Positions 1 through 6,805 of a stretch of 64,000 bases of DNA are shown piece by piece. Below the pieces are notes generated by a model. It saw only the letters and a list, made by a program, of their open reading frames with translations. It was not told where the DNA came from and made no database searches. The position numbers were made by a program, and so were the translations under genes. The first letter of the stretch is position 1; each line of letters starts with the position of its first letter. Source of the DNA: UBA2336 sp965227265 (GTDB lineage Bacteria; Bacteroidota; Bacteroidia; Cytophagales; Cyclobacteriaceae); NCBI GenBank assembly GCA_965227265.1, contig OZ245738.1, forward strand, positions 2,480,001 through 2,544,000, written 5' to 3'.

Positions 1-158
1 TGAATACAACCTGTCGGGAAGGTGTTGTTGGGAAAAGCCTTAATTATCTCACCCAAGCCAACATCCAATACGTTATTTACAATGGCTTGCTTGTAGCCTT
101 GCAAGCGGAGGATATCCGTTTGGAGCTTTGAAATAATATCATTTTTGGTAGCCTGCAT
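1..158 (-). CDS. imuA: ImuA-like SOS mutagenesis protein, N-terminal fragment
   Basis: The reverse strand reads from an ATG at 158 to the window edge without a stop, giving 52 residues (MQATKNDIISKLQTDILRLQ... then DVGLGEIIKAFPNNTFPTGCIH). This N-terminus resembles the Bacteroidota ImuA family, RecA/SulA-like proteins that work with a Y-family polymerase (ImuB) and DnaE2 in error-prone repair. The phrase ending in FPTGCIH normally precedes the Walker region, which lies outside the window. The family assignment comes from remembered N-terminal similarity only. The gene points away from the neighbouring island, and its 5' end appears to be the left island border. Confidence 0.6.
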   Translation of the reverse strand, partial: MQATKNDIISKLQTDILRLQGYKQAIVNNVLDVGLGEIIKAFPNNTFPTGCI

Positions 159-169
159 TCTGCTTCACA

Positions 170-188
170 ATCAACCCTTCAATCCGTA
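170..188 (-). other. Candidate left attachment-site remnant
   Basis: Read on the reverse strand this is ACTACGGATTGAAGGGTTG. The anticodon region of the tRNA-Arg gene reads ACTACGGATCAGAAGGTTG. They match at 15 of 19 positions without gaps, including the first nine. The site lies at the expected left border of the island, 12 bases from the imuA start. The rest of the tRNA 3' half is not present here, which a simple integration model would predict. A 9-base match somewhere in 6.6 kb is not rare, so this is only suggestive. Confidence 0.25.
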
Positions 189-247
189 GTGGGGTTCAAA
201 TGTAGGTTGAGCTCCGGTTGAAATTCAAACAAGGAAGAAACAAGGAC

Positions 248-264
248 TGACAGGTTGTGACAGC
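248..264 (+). promoter_or_regulatory. Tandem TGACAG site upstream of the island's first gene
   Basis: TGACAG occurs twice with a 10-base period (248-253 and 258-263), followed by C. The 10-mer TTGTGACAGC (255-264) recurs exactly at 4952-4961, upstream of the divergent gene at the other end of the cargo, again as a tandem pair with a 10-base period. A 10-base period places both half sites on the same face of the helix, as for a dimeric regulator. The regulatory role is inferred. Confidence 0.35.
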
Positions 265-338
265 ATCTTAAAAGATTTCGGCCTAAGCATCCAAAATTGC
301 CGAATAGGTTTTTCAAATTTGTAGAAAGCACCACAAAA

Positions 339-812
339 ATGTCGAAGTCCTCATTTGAAATAAAATCCTCACGGGATTTATATCTAAAACTGGTACGAGA
401 GCATAAACGAGTGATTGATGATATCTGGTCGTCTGACCATGCGATTAATTTTTGTGTTACTGCTCATCATTTATATAAAGACTGGCTTAAAGCTGAACTG
501 AGCCAACCAGATTACAATAAGTTAACTCATAAAATAAGAACAACACTACGGGTTGAAATGGATATCATCCGGGATATTTGTGATGGTTCAAAACATCTTA
601 CGTTGACAAATCGACCTCATGTGCAAGTGAGCGATTCAAAGATGCATCACGGTTCCTTTGACAGGTCGTTCAGTCGTGCTTTTGATGTTGGAGGTCTAAC
701 ACTGACCCTTCATGATGGCACCCAAACGTATTTCGACAATGTGGCTGACAAAGTAGTAGACTTCTGGGGATACCATTTCGATCCAAACTACGCACCAAAT
801 CATAATGAGTAA
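339..812 (+). CDS. Hypothetical protein, coupled to HNH-like gene
   Basis: The protein has 157 residues with no family I recognise. The ATG at 339 (MSKSSFEIKSSRDLYLKLVR) is preferred to a TTG at 297 in the same frame because of its better codon and sequence context. The N-terminal two thirds look helical (EHKRVIDDIWSSDHAINF, HHLYKDWLKAEL). The C-terminal part has a short beta-like stretch (AFDVGGLTLTLHDGTQTYF). No signal peptide or membrane segment is seen. Its stop overlaps the next start by eight bases (ATGAGTAA), so translation is probably coupled and the two products may act together. Confidence 0.6.
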   Translation: MSKSSFEIKSSRDLYLKLVREHKRVIDDIWSSDHAINFCVTAHHLYKDWLKAELSQPDYNKLTHKIRTTLRVEMDIIRDICDGSKHLTLTNRPHVQVSDSKMHHGSFDRSFSRAFDVGGLTLTLHDGTQTYFDNVADKVVDFWGYHFDPNYAPNHNE

Positions 813-1518
813 AAGCAAAATCGGTAAATGCTGCATTTGCGGAGAGACAAAAGAACTCTCTTTTGAACATGTACCTCCTAGGTCGGCTTTCAATAACAAG
901 CCAATCCACATCTTAAATTCTGATCAAATGTTTGATGGTACTCCTAAGTACTCAAAAGACACGCTGAGTCAAAAAGGCTTGGGCTCTTATACATTGTGCT
1001 CCTCCTGCAATAATTCAACGGGAGGCTGGTACGGTGATTCATTCAAAGATTTTGCAACTCAGGGAATGGAAATTCTAAAGAAACAGGATTCAGCAGTGGT
1101 TCGTGGCATCTACACTTTTAAACCGTTGAATGTTTTTAAGCAGATCATCACCATGTTTCTTTCCGCGGATAAGAGCGGGTATTTGCGTACGCAGTACAAA
1201 CTGGATGAGTTTGTACTCAATAAGACTTTGAATTCTTTTCCCGATGAACTTAAGATTTACATCTATTCGAACGCATCGCCCTATAAGCGATTTATTGGGT
1301 ATTGTCTTTCTACTGACCATGAATTTAAAATTCAAAAGTGGGCCGAAATCAATTTTCAACCTTTTGGATATCTGCTGACCGAAAATTCAACCCCTCCCAA
1401 TGAACTGATGGTCGACATCACCTCCTGGTATCTGCAAAAGTATGACGATCTAAAAAGGGTTGACATGACCACTTGCTACCTCAAGGTTTCCAATTCAATC
1501 ATCGGGACTTACGGGTAA
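805..1518 (+). CDS. HNH-endonuclease-like zinc-finger protein
   Basis: The protein has 237 residues. The N-terminus carries two CxxC knuckles, C9-x2-C12 and C65-x2-C68, the latter in the context LCSSCNN. Between them is EHVPPRS (E21, H22), which matches the E-H core with following prolines seen in HNH-like nucleases of the type CxxC...EHxxP...CxxCN. The C-terminal 150 residues are not recognised. Nuclease activity is inferred from these motifs only. The gene starts inside the end of the preceding unknown gene and is followed after 91 bases by the SIR2-domain gene, so the three could form one cargo unit. Confidence 0.6.
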   Translation: MSKSKIGKCCICGETKELSFEHVPPRSAFNNKPIHILNSDQMFDGTPKYSKDTLSQKGLGSYTLCSSCNNSTGGWYGDSFKDFATQGMEILKKQDSAVVRGIYTFKPLNVFKQIITMFLSADKSGYLRTQYKLDEFVLNKTLNSFPDELKIYIYSNASPYKRFIGYCLSTDHEFKIQKWAEINFQPFGYLLTENSTPPNELMVDITSWYLQKYDDLKRVDMTTCYLKVSNSIIGTYG

Positions 1519-1521
1519 AAA

Positions 1522-1529
1522 TATTTTTG
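1522..1529 (+). promoter_or_regulatory. Possible -7 element (TATTTTTG) before the SIR2 gene
   Basis: TATTTTTG fits the Bacteroidota TAnnTTTG consensus and lies 81 bases upstream of the SIR2 start, just after the stop of the HNH-like gene. No good TTTG -33 element is visible at the right spacing, so this could be chance in AT-rich sequence. Confidence 0.3.
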
Positions 1530-1609
1530 CTGTAAGTAGCGTTTTTCAGTCTTTTCCAAAATTTCCAAGTATTTATTAATACATAACTCTAAATTTTAAA
1601 TGTTAATAA

Positions 1610-2848
1610 ATGAAGAAAAGAAAATTATTAGTAGTAGCAGGTGCAGGTGCATCGATTGAATTTGGTATGCCTTCTGTAACGGCAATTGACACATTGTTTG
1701 AGCAGTGGGCAAGAACATATTATCCGTTAGCTGAAGATCCTGAAAGAAGCTTATATACCTTTTACAAGGAAAAAGTGCATGAACACTACGTTCAAAATCC
1801 GCGTAATCGCGAAAACGTTCTTATGAACTTCGAGCGTCATCTATTTGGCATGCAGCAACTCGCAAATCTGTTGATCGATAAAGATCGAAACAGTCATCAT
1901 CTTAATGCATTTATTGAATCTGCACCTGAACTACCAGAAGTGAACGTCTTAGGAAGACGTCTTGGGATAGCAACAGGACACGACCTCGAGATCTTACACG
2001 GACACCTGGTGGATAAATTATTAGATCATCTCAGGGGCTTGGGAAGAAATCTTCCATCACAAAAGAATACTGAATTAAATTTACTATCCAGTTTTTTTAA
2101 AGCCCTTTCTGAAGAATATCAAGTGGGAATCATAAATCTCAACTACGACAACGTGATTCTGACAGCATGCCCTGACAAGGAAAATGGTTTCGATTCTACC
2201 GGAAACTTTGATAAACAAAAATTATTCGAGGCTGACTGGAATTTTCATTACCAATTACATGGATCGATTCATTTTGATTTGAAAGGAACAAAGACAGACA
2301 TGCATAAAATCTTCTGGAATAGTGATCTAAACTCACCGTTTCAAAGCAATTCCTCAGGAAGGAATAATAACTACTCAAACGAAGGCAATAGAACCCTTAA
2401 TTCAGCCATCATAGCAGGACTCGACAAGACAAATCAAATCTTGCGAGACCCATTTATGTCGTATTATTCTCAGATGGTGAGAGCAGCTCATGAGGCGGAT
2501 ATCATCTTGTTCCTGGGATATGGATTCGGAGACAGACATTTGAATAAATGTTTTTACAACAATCGTTTTGATGAGAAAAGAAGAAACGTTGTAGTAATTG
2601 ATTATGCTGGCAAGGAGCAAGATGGTTTACAATTCAGACAAGACAGCTGGTCGCATGGACTATTCGATGCAGCTCCCTACAATGCTCATCAGATGGACAA
2701 GGGTATCCCGCAAATGGCTTACTATTACGCTAATAGTAAAACCTTTCAAACGTCTATGAATCCCGAATATCCTTTGAGAGTCTGGTACAATGGTTTACTT
2801 GAAGCTTGCAGAAACAGTGCTTTAATATTAGGAGAACTACGCAAATAA
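1610..2848 (+). CDS. SIR2-like domain protein, probable defence effector
   Basis: The protein has 412 residues. It begins with the Rossmann glycine loop VVAGAGASIEFGMP (GAGAS at 11-15). It then shows the SIR2 signatures NLNYDN (176-181), LHGSIH (216-221, with the expected catalytic-type histidine) and FLGYGFGDRHLN (301-312). This pattern is the SIR2-like family found in antiphage systems, where such domains act as NADases that deplete NAD+ on infection. It is not a typical protein deacylase, since the zinc-binding cysteines are absent. No HerA, Argonaute, TIR or SLOG partner is adjacent. The nearest candidates are the HNH-like gene upstream and the convergent LRAT genes. A strong bidirectional terminator follows. 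Confidence 0.8.
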   Translation: MKKRKLLVVAGAGASIEFGMPSVTAIDTLFEQWARTYYPLAEDPERSLYTFYKEKVHEHYVQNPRNRENVLMNFERHLFGMQQLANLLIDKDRNSHHLNAFIESAPELPEVNVLGRRLGIATGHDLEILHGHLVDKLLDHLRGLGRNLPSQKNTELNLLSSFFKALSEEYQVGIINLNYDNVILTACPDKENGFDSTGNFDKQKLFEADWNFHYQLHGSIHFDLKGTKTDMHKIFWNSDLNSPFQSNSSGRNNNYSNEGNRTLNSAIIAGLDKTNQILRDPFMSYYSQMVRAAHEADIILFLGYGFGDRHLNKCFYNNRFDEKRRNVVVIDYAGKEQDGLQFRQDSWSHGLFDAAPYNAHQMDKGIPQMAYYYANSKTFQTSMNPEYPLRVWYNGLLEACRNSALILGELRK

Positions 2849-2878
2849 AAAAGAACCGGAGAGCATCCGGTTCTTTTT
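2848..2878. terminator. Bidirectional intrinsic terminator
   Basis: A perfect 13-bp stem (2848-2860 with 2866-2878) surrounds a 5-base loop. The arms begin with an A run and end with a T run, so it can stop transcription from the SIR2 gene and from the convergent LRAT gene. Confidence 0.85.
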
Positions 2879-2887
2879 ATAGCAAAC

Positions 2888-3430
2888 TTATTTATTAAGT
2901 GTCTTTCCCACGACACCTAATCCAGCAATGGAAAGTCCGACCTTGACAGCCGCCCCACTCTTGGTAGCCAGACCAAAAAGAGTTGTAAGACCGCCTATTA
3001 CCAATGCGGTATCACTTCCTTTGTCTACAGCTTCGGAAAAATTGATGCCATTAGCGGCACGATTTACATATTGCTGACAATTGTTAGTCAACCAAGAGTA
3101 AGCCTTTTTTTCTTTCCAGCTTTCAATAGCCCTCTCAATAATCTTCTTCGTGTTATAAAACACTTTTCTGGTGTCGAAATAGTGTTTACTGCCCTGCGTG
3201 AATTGATCCAATGTCTCGATCTCTGCATGACCGATTAAGTAGTGATTATGAATTACCATAACCTGCCCACTGGAGTTCTTTCCCAGAATTATTCCGGGGT
3301 GTGTTACACCCATTAACGTATCTATTTTATCACGATAAATTATCTTACCACTGTCTTTCGTGTAAGTGATCCATGATATGGTTTGACCTTTCTTAATGAA
3401 AAATCTATCCGAGTAAAAATTATTCATCAT
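2888..3430 (-). CDS. LRAT-fold protein with C-terminal hydrophobic tail (paralogue 2)
   Basis: The protein has 180 residues. Motifs of the LRAT branch of the NlpC/P60 superfamily are visible: THPGIILG with H44, a second histidine region IHNHYL, and NNCQQYVN with the catalytic-type C118. The C-terminal 40 residues are hydrophobic and glycine-rich (LVIGGLTTLFGL, VGLSIAGLGVVG), suggesting membrane insertion. Family members are thiol acyltransferases, phospholipases or proteases, and bacterial roles are largely unknown. It lies four bases downstream of another LRAT gene with the same layout, so the two form an operon. The second position of the usual NCEHF signature is changed to NCQQY here. Confidence 0.7.
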   Translation of the reverse strand: MMNNFYSDRFFIKKGQTISWITYTKDSGKIIYRDKIDTLMGVTHPGIILGKNSSGQVMVIHNHYLIGHAEIETLDQFTQGSKHYFDTRKVFYNTKKIIERAIESWKEKKAYSWLTNNCQQYVNRAANGINFSEAVDKGSDTALVIGGLTTLFGLATKSGAAVKVGLSIAGLGVVGKTLNK

Positions 3431-3434
3431 TTGT

Positions 3435-3986
3435 TTACGATTTAAATTTTAAAAAATTATTTCCTTCCTCCTCCTTCTTCTCTCGCTTGGCAAATGCCGC
3501 GATGAGAACTCCAACAATAACAATTATGATTCCCCAGATAATCGCAGTTTTATTCTTCTTCCCTACGCCTATCAAGGCCAGGCCGATTCCGCCAATTGTC
3601 AATGCGGCTCCGGTCTTTTCTGTTTGTGTGCTTGTCTCTATGCCATGGTGTACAAAGTTTTTAAAGTGTTCACAATTATTACTAATCATGTGGTATGCCC
3701 TCTCTCCTATTCGTTGTTTCGCTCGGTTTACTGCAGCGGGACGTTCGTGCTCCTTACCTGGAAATCTCTCAATGCTTGAAGGCACATAAACTTCCAGTAG
3801 CGATTCAATCTTGTCATTCGGAATTTCCTTCACTCCATCGACATAATTGGCAACGAACAAATGTTCATAGTTTTGGATGCCGACATAAATCACATAATGA
3901 TCCAGCATGCCAAAGAACTTTTTGTTCAACACGACCGCATCCGCGGGCTTAATACCAAACTGGTGTACGAATAAATTAGGGGTCAT
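3435..3986 (-). CDS. LRAT-fold protein with C-terminal transmembrane segments (paralogue 1)
   Basis: The protein has 183 residues. It shows the canonical LRAT signature: DHYVIYVG with H30 and NNCEHFKNFVHHG with C105 as the nucleophile. A hydrophobic C-terminal region follows (AALTIGGIGLALIGVG, then IIWGIIIVIVGVLIAAFA), predicting one or two membrane passes, and a charged end (KREKKEEEG). The architecture equals that of the gene downstream and also of eukaryotic HRASLS/LRAT proteins, which are tail-anchored enzymes acting on membrane lipids. Lipid-directed acyl transfer or hydrolysis is therefore a plausible role, but it is inferred. It ends four bases before the second LRAT gene. Confidence 0.75.
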   Translation of the reverse strand: MTPNLFVHQFGIKPADAVVLNKKFFGMLDHYVIYVGIQNYEHLFVANYVDGVKEIPNDKIESLLEVYVPSSIERFPGKEHERPAAVNRAKQRIGERAYHMISNNCEHFKNFVHHGIETSTQTEKTGAALTIGGIGLALIGVGKKNKTAIIWGIIIVIVGVLIAAFAKREKKEEEGNNFLKFKS

Positions 3987-4008
3987 ACAGATTAATTACA
4001 CGATAAAA

Positions 4009-4890
4009 CTAATTGTTGGTTTTGCTGATTTGACGCTGGTTACCGAGAGGTGAATTAGAGGTAAGCCGGGGTGTGATGCCCTCTAGCCAATCGTTGGCTT
4101 TCTCTTGCAATTTTCTCAGCTTTTCAGGGTCATTTTTAAGAGCTGCCTTTATTGTTTTAGGTTCAACAACGATTAAAAGTTTTCCCTCAAAATCTACTCC
4201 ATAGACTCTTAAAGGATGAAAGTGACCATTATTACCCTTAGGTGATATCAGCTTTCGCACCTTTAATTCATCAAATAAAACGATCAAGAAATTGATAGAC
4301 TCGCGTGCGAAAGATACCGCAAGATTGAGAGGATGATTTTCTTCGAACAGTTTTCTGAATTCCTTCACTGACTTTATAAAACATTGCTTATAAAGTTTAC
4401 TCGCGATGAAATCAAGTTCATGCGGTTTGCCTGTCCATACGTACCAATATTTTTCCGCTATGACTGGGGTATCCTTCGGAAAAGCCTTTTCAAGTTCGTC
4501 ATACTTTAAAATAGCCATCAAGGTTGGAAAATCATGCCCTTCGAGCTTGTACAAATTCTCAAGGCTAAGCCGCAAATTTTGTAAATCTGTTCTTGGATGG
4601 TTGGATTTCTTCAGCAAATCCTGCATCAGAAAACTTAACACATCAACGCACAAAATCTCAAGCCTGGCCTTGTCTTCCGGAATTGCCTTGTTCAGTCGGC
4701 TATTCACTGATTGGACAACAATGGGCGCAAACGTTACAAGAAGCATGGAAGCCATTGTAGAATTCTTCGCTCCGCCAGTTGTTTCTAGCACTCGCAATAA
4801 GAGATTTTCGAAATCATATTTTCGTAAAAGCTCTAGTGGTATTTCCTTATCATCAAAAGGATATACCTGTCTGAATAATTCGGTTAGCAT
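4009..4890 (-). CDS. Hypothetical protein of island
   Basis: The protein has 293 residues and I do not recognise it. The frame is open back to 5013, but the ATG at 4890 (MLTELFRQVYPFDDKEIPLE) is preferred. The extra N-terminus is non-protein-like, and the region upstream of 4890 holds a palindrome and a tandem motif shared with the other end of the cargo. The protein is mostly helical (residues 25-150), without signal peptide or membrane segments. Near the end is a beta-like block (LRVYGVDFEGKLLIVVEPKTI). It lies 22 bases upstream of the LRAT pair on the same strand and is probably cotranscribed with it, so it could be the sensor or partner of those proteins. Confidence 0.65.
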   Translation of the reverse strand: MLTELFRQVYPFDDKEIPLELLRKYDFENLLLRVLETTGGAKNSTMASMLLVTFAPIVVQSVNSRLNKAIPEDKARLEILCVDVLSFLMQDLLKKSNHPRTDLQNLRLSLENLYKLEGHDFPTLMAILKYDELEKAFPKDTPVIAEKYWYVWTGKPHELDFIASKLYKQCFIKSVKEFRKLFEENHPLNLAVSFARESINFLIVLFDELKVRKLISPKGNNGHFHPLRVYGVDFEGKLLIVVEPKTIKAALKNDPEKLRKLQEKANDWLEGITPRLTSNSPLGNQRQISKTNN

Positions 4891-5095
4891 AAAATTGGTT
4901 GACTGGGTTGAACCTGAGTAAACAAATCGCGTGCTAAATTTTAGCAACAAATTGTGACAGCTTGTGACGCGGAAAAGCGTAGGAATGCCAATTTGGAAGG
5001 TTTGGGCTAACACCCTTCAGAAAAGGCAACATTTTCCAGTTGACCATGCCGTCAGAAAGAATTCGTATCGAAAAATTTAGTATTCTCTGTGGGTT
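4891..5095. promoter_or_regulatory. Regulatory gap upstream of the unknown/LRAT operon
   Basis: This gap contains the palindrome GCTAAATTTTAGC (4933-4945) and the tandem pair TTGTGAC at 4952-4958 and 4962-4968. The latter includes TTGTGACAGC, shared with 255-264. These sites lie 45-80 bases upstream of the start at 4890, where an operator or activator site would be expected. No clear TAnnTTTG box was found. Confidence 0.35.
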
Positions 5096-5263
5096 ATGTT
5101 ACAATTTTACAAAGTGCCGGAGCAGTACAAGGGACTGCTTCCGCAAAACCCAGAGCAGGGACAAGTTGAATTAAGGCCAATTCTTTACCAAGGCAGATTT
5201 TTGAGAATTCTAATCTTTGAATATTTCGGAAAGGATTGGTTCGCAGCAATCGGATCGTGGTGA
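5096..5263 (+). CDS. Possible small protein (55 residues), perhaps truncated
   Basis: An ATG at 5096 opens a 55-residue frame beginning MLQFYKVPEQYKGLLPQNPE and ending in KDWFAAIGSW before a TGA. The composition looks protein-like (aromatic and charged mix), more so than the overlapping antisense frame at 5094-5291. The abrupt end after a Trp-rich stretch and the position next to the integrase suggest a remnant of a longer gene. I do not recognise a family. It runs convergent to the integrase, whose stop lies 18 bases away across a hairpin. Confidence 0.35.
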   Translation: MLQFYKVPEQYKGLLPQNPEQGQVELRPILYQGRFLRILIFEYFGKDWFAAIGSW

Positions 5264-5264
5264 A

Positions 5265-5285
5265 GGTGGGCGGGTTCCGCCTACC
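5265..5285. terminator. GC-rich hairpin between small ORF and integrase
   Basis: GGTGGGCGG (5265-5273), loop GTT, and CCGCCTACC (5277-5285) form a 9-bp stem with one G-T pair. It overlaps the integrase stop codon. There is no T run, so it is at best a weak terminator for either direction. Confidence 0.35.
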
Positions 5286-6552
5286 CTGCATTCATGGTCA
5301 ATTCCTTTACGAGTTGATTTTTCGCCCTCCGTTGATCTATCCTGCCTTGAAGATCCAACGTATCTTCGCTAATCTTCGTGTCTGTGACATCAGCATAGAT
5401 TTGAGTGGTCCTAATATCAGTATGGCCGAGCATTTTGCTAACAGTCTCGAGCGGTACTCCGTTCTCGAGCGTTGTTGTAGTAGCAAACGTATGGCGTGCT
5501 GTGTGCGTTGTCAGGTTCTTTTCAATACCACAGATGACAGCCACTTCCTTTAGAAAGGCATTGTAATTTTGATTGGTATTTACCGGAAGCAGCTTGTTCT
5601 CAGCCAAACAGTATGGATGGTTCTTGTATTTCTCAAGGATTCGCTCAGCCTCTGGAATCAATGGGACATTCTCCTTTGTATTCTTCTTGCTTCTATCCTT
5701 TATTATCCACTTTCTACCATCAATCCACATCTGAACGTTTTGAGGAGTAAGTTCGAACAACTGCTTGTAAGAATAGCCGGTGTAAACAACGAATAAATAA
5801 CAATCGCGAACTTCACTAAGTCGCGGAATGCAGATCTCCTTTGATGCCATCAATTCTACTTCCTGACTTGTGAGTTTCGTGCGGCTTGTCTTTACAAATT
5901 TAAGCTTAAAGAAATTAAACGGGTTAGAAGGTATATACTCTAACATTACCCCGTAGTCAAGAATCTGGCGTAGATCTTTGATCTTTTTCATCGCAGTGTT
6001 CTGGATAAGATTGTTAGCTGTTCTCAGGTGATGGTAAAACTCATTAACGAAACTAACCTTAAGGTCTTGAATAGGTAAATCAGACATACGATACTTTAGC
6101 CTGATGAACTTTTCAACGTCACGATACAGAACTGGAAATTTGCTTAGTCGACTTTGTGTGATATCGCTTGCATCCTTTCGCTCGGCCATTATCTGATTGA
6201 ATTGCTTGAATACTTCAAGGAACATCACAACCTTCTGCCGAATTCCTTTATAGCTGTTCTTAACATCTTCTGCGGTGATCCTTTCTTTCGTTGAAAGTAG
6301 AATATTGTAGTGCTTGGTAATTTCAGCCTTCTTTAAAAGCAAATATTCGCTCAATACCGCTGCTTCAGAACAGCCAGGATTTGGCAGTCCGACATTGGCG
6401 TTCCAATCCACTGGCTTTATCCTTCTGGACGTAGAACACTCCACCCTCCTACCATCAACTGTGACACGAATCCAAATGGGAGCAAATCCATTTTTGTCAA
6501 TTTTCGATTTGTGCAGCCAGAACAGAATTGTAAAGGTCTGATTGAAGTTCAT
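5281..6552 (-). CDS. Tyrosine recombinase (Bacteroidota mobile-element integrase)
   Basis: The protein has 423 residues from the ATG at 6552; the frame is open to 6600. Numbering from 6600, an arm-type DNA-binding domain lies at about 20-105 (TILFWLHKSKI, IWIRVTVDGRRVECSTSR). A SAM-like core-binding domain spans 125-225 and the catalytic domain 240-425. Catalytic residues seen are H366 and R369 (HTARHTF), H393 (LGHTDIRTTQ) and nucleophile Y402 (IYADV). The first arginine of the usual R-K-H-R-H-Y set is replaced: the motif reads YTGYSYKQL, with S277 at that place, as reported for IntDOT of CTnDOT-like elements. It lies beside tRNA-Arg and is the likely integrase of the island. Confidence 0.9.
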   Translation of the reverse strand: MNFNQTFTILFWLHKSKIDKNGFAPIWIRVTVDGRRVECSTSRRIKPVDWNANVGLPNPGCSEAAVLSEYLLLKKAEITKHYNILLSTKERITAEDVKNSYKGIRQKVVMFLEVFKQFNQIMAERKDASDITQSRLSKFPVLYRDVEKFIRLKYRMSDLPIQDLKVSFVNEFYHHLRTANNLIQNTAMKKIKDLRQILDYGVMLEYIPSNPFNFFKLKFVKTSRTKLTSQEVELMASKEICIPRLSEVRDCYLFVVYTGYSYKQLFELTPQNVQMWIDGRKWIIKDRSKKNTKENVPLIPEAERILEKYKNHPYCLAENKLLPVNTNQNYNAFLKEVAVICGIEKNLTTHTARHTFATTTTLENGVPLETVSKMLGHTDIRTTQIYADVTDTKISEDTLDLQGRIDQRRAKNQLVKELTMNAG

Positions 6553-6655
6553 TTGGTTAACAATTTTAGTTACCGAATCCCGTTCTGTTTCGGACTTCAA
6601 AATCGAGTCAAAAAAACTTGGGTGGAGTTCAACTAAAATGAGCTGATTTCCATCA

Positions 6656-6694
6656 TTCGGTTACCTAAAGTAGTCGGATGTGTAGGTAACCGAA
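6656..6694. promoter_or_regulatory. 11-bp inverted repeat upstream of integrase
   Basis: TTCGGTTACCT (6656-6666) and AGGTAACCGAA (6684-6694) are perfect inverted copies separated by 17 bases. They lie about 105-140 bases upstream of the integrase start and between it and the tRNA. This suits an arm-type integrase site, an excisionase site or an operator of the integrase gene. The role is inferred. Confidence 0.5.
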
Positions 6695-6749
6695 GAGGTC
6701 ACCTACCAGTTGGCAACATTCGATTTTCTTTGGTGGCCTGTATAAAGCA

Positions 6750-6782
6750 AAAACCCGCTTAAAGTTGTCTTTAAACGGGTTT
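6750..6782 (-). terminator. Terminator of tRNA-Arg
   Basis: On the reverse strand AAACCCGTTTAAAG is followed by ACAA, then CTTTAAGCGGGTTT with extra Ts. The stem is about 14 bp with one mismatch and sits about 25 bases past the 3' end of the tRNA gene. Confidence 0.75.
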
Positions 6783-6805
6783 GATTGTGATTAGCTGATG
6801 CTAAG

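Larger units (their letters stand above)
160..6805. mobile_element. Putative tRNA-Arg-associated integrative island
   Basis: A tyrosine recombinase gene of the Bacteroidota mobile-element type lies next to the 3' side of a tRNA-Arg gene. Between it and the imuA-like gene are only accessory genes (HNH-like, SIR2-like, two LRAT-like, unknowns). Outside these limits the genes are core ones. The right boundary is inferred from the tRNA. The left boundary is inferred from the start of imuA and a partial tRNA-like sequence at 170-188. No long direct repeat of the tRNA 3' end was found, so the exact att sites are uncertain and the element may be decayed. Confidence 0.55.

Noticed and set aside
670..911. 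Reverse-strand open frames across the unknown/HNH junction
   Set aside because: They are shadows of the two forward genes with non-protein-like composition.
5094..5291. Reverse-strand 65-codon frame
   Set aside because: It overlaps the integrase end and is less protein-like than the forward 55-codon frame.
5023..6720. GGCAACATT shared between 5024 and 6712 as island ends
   Set aside because: It is only nine bases long, is internal to the proposed island, and has no extended match.
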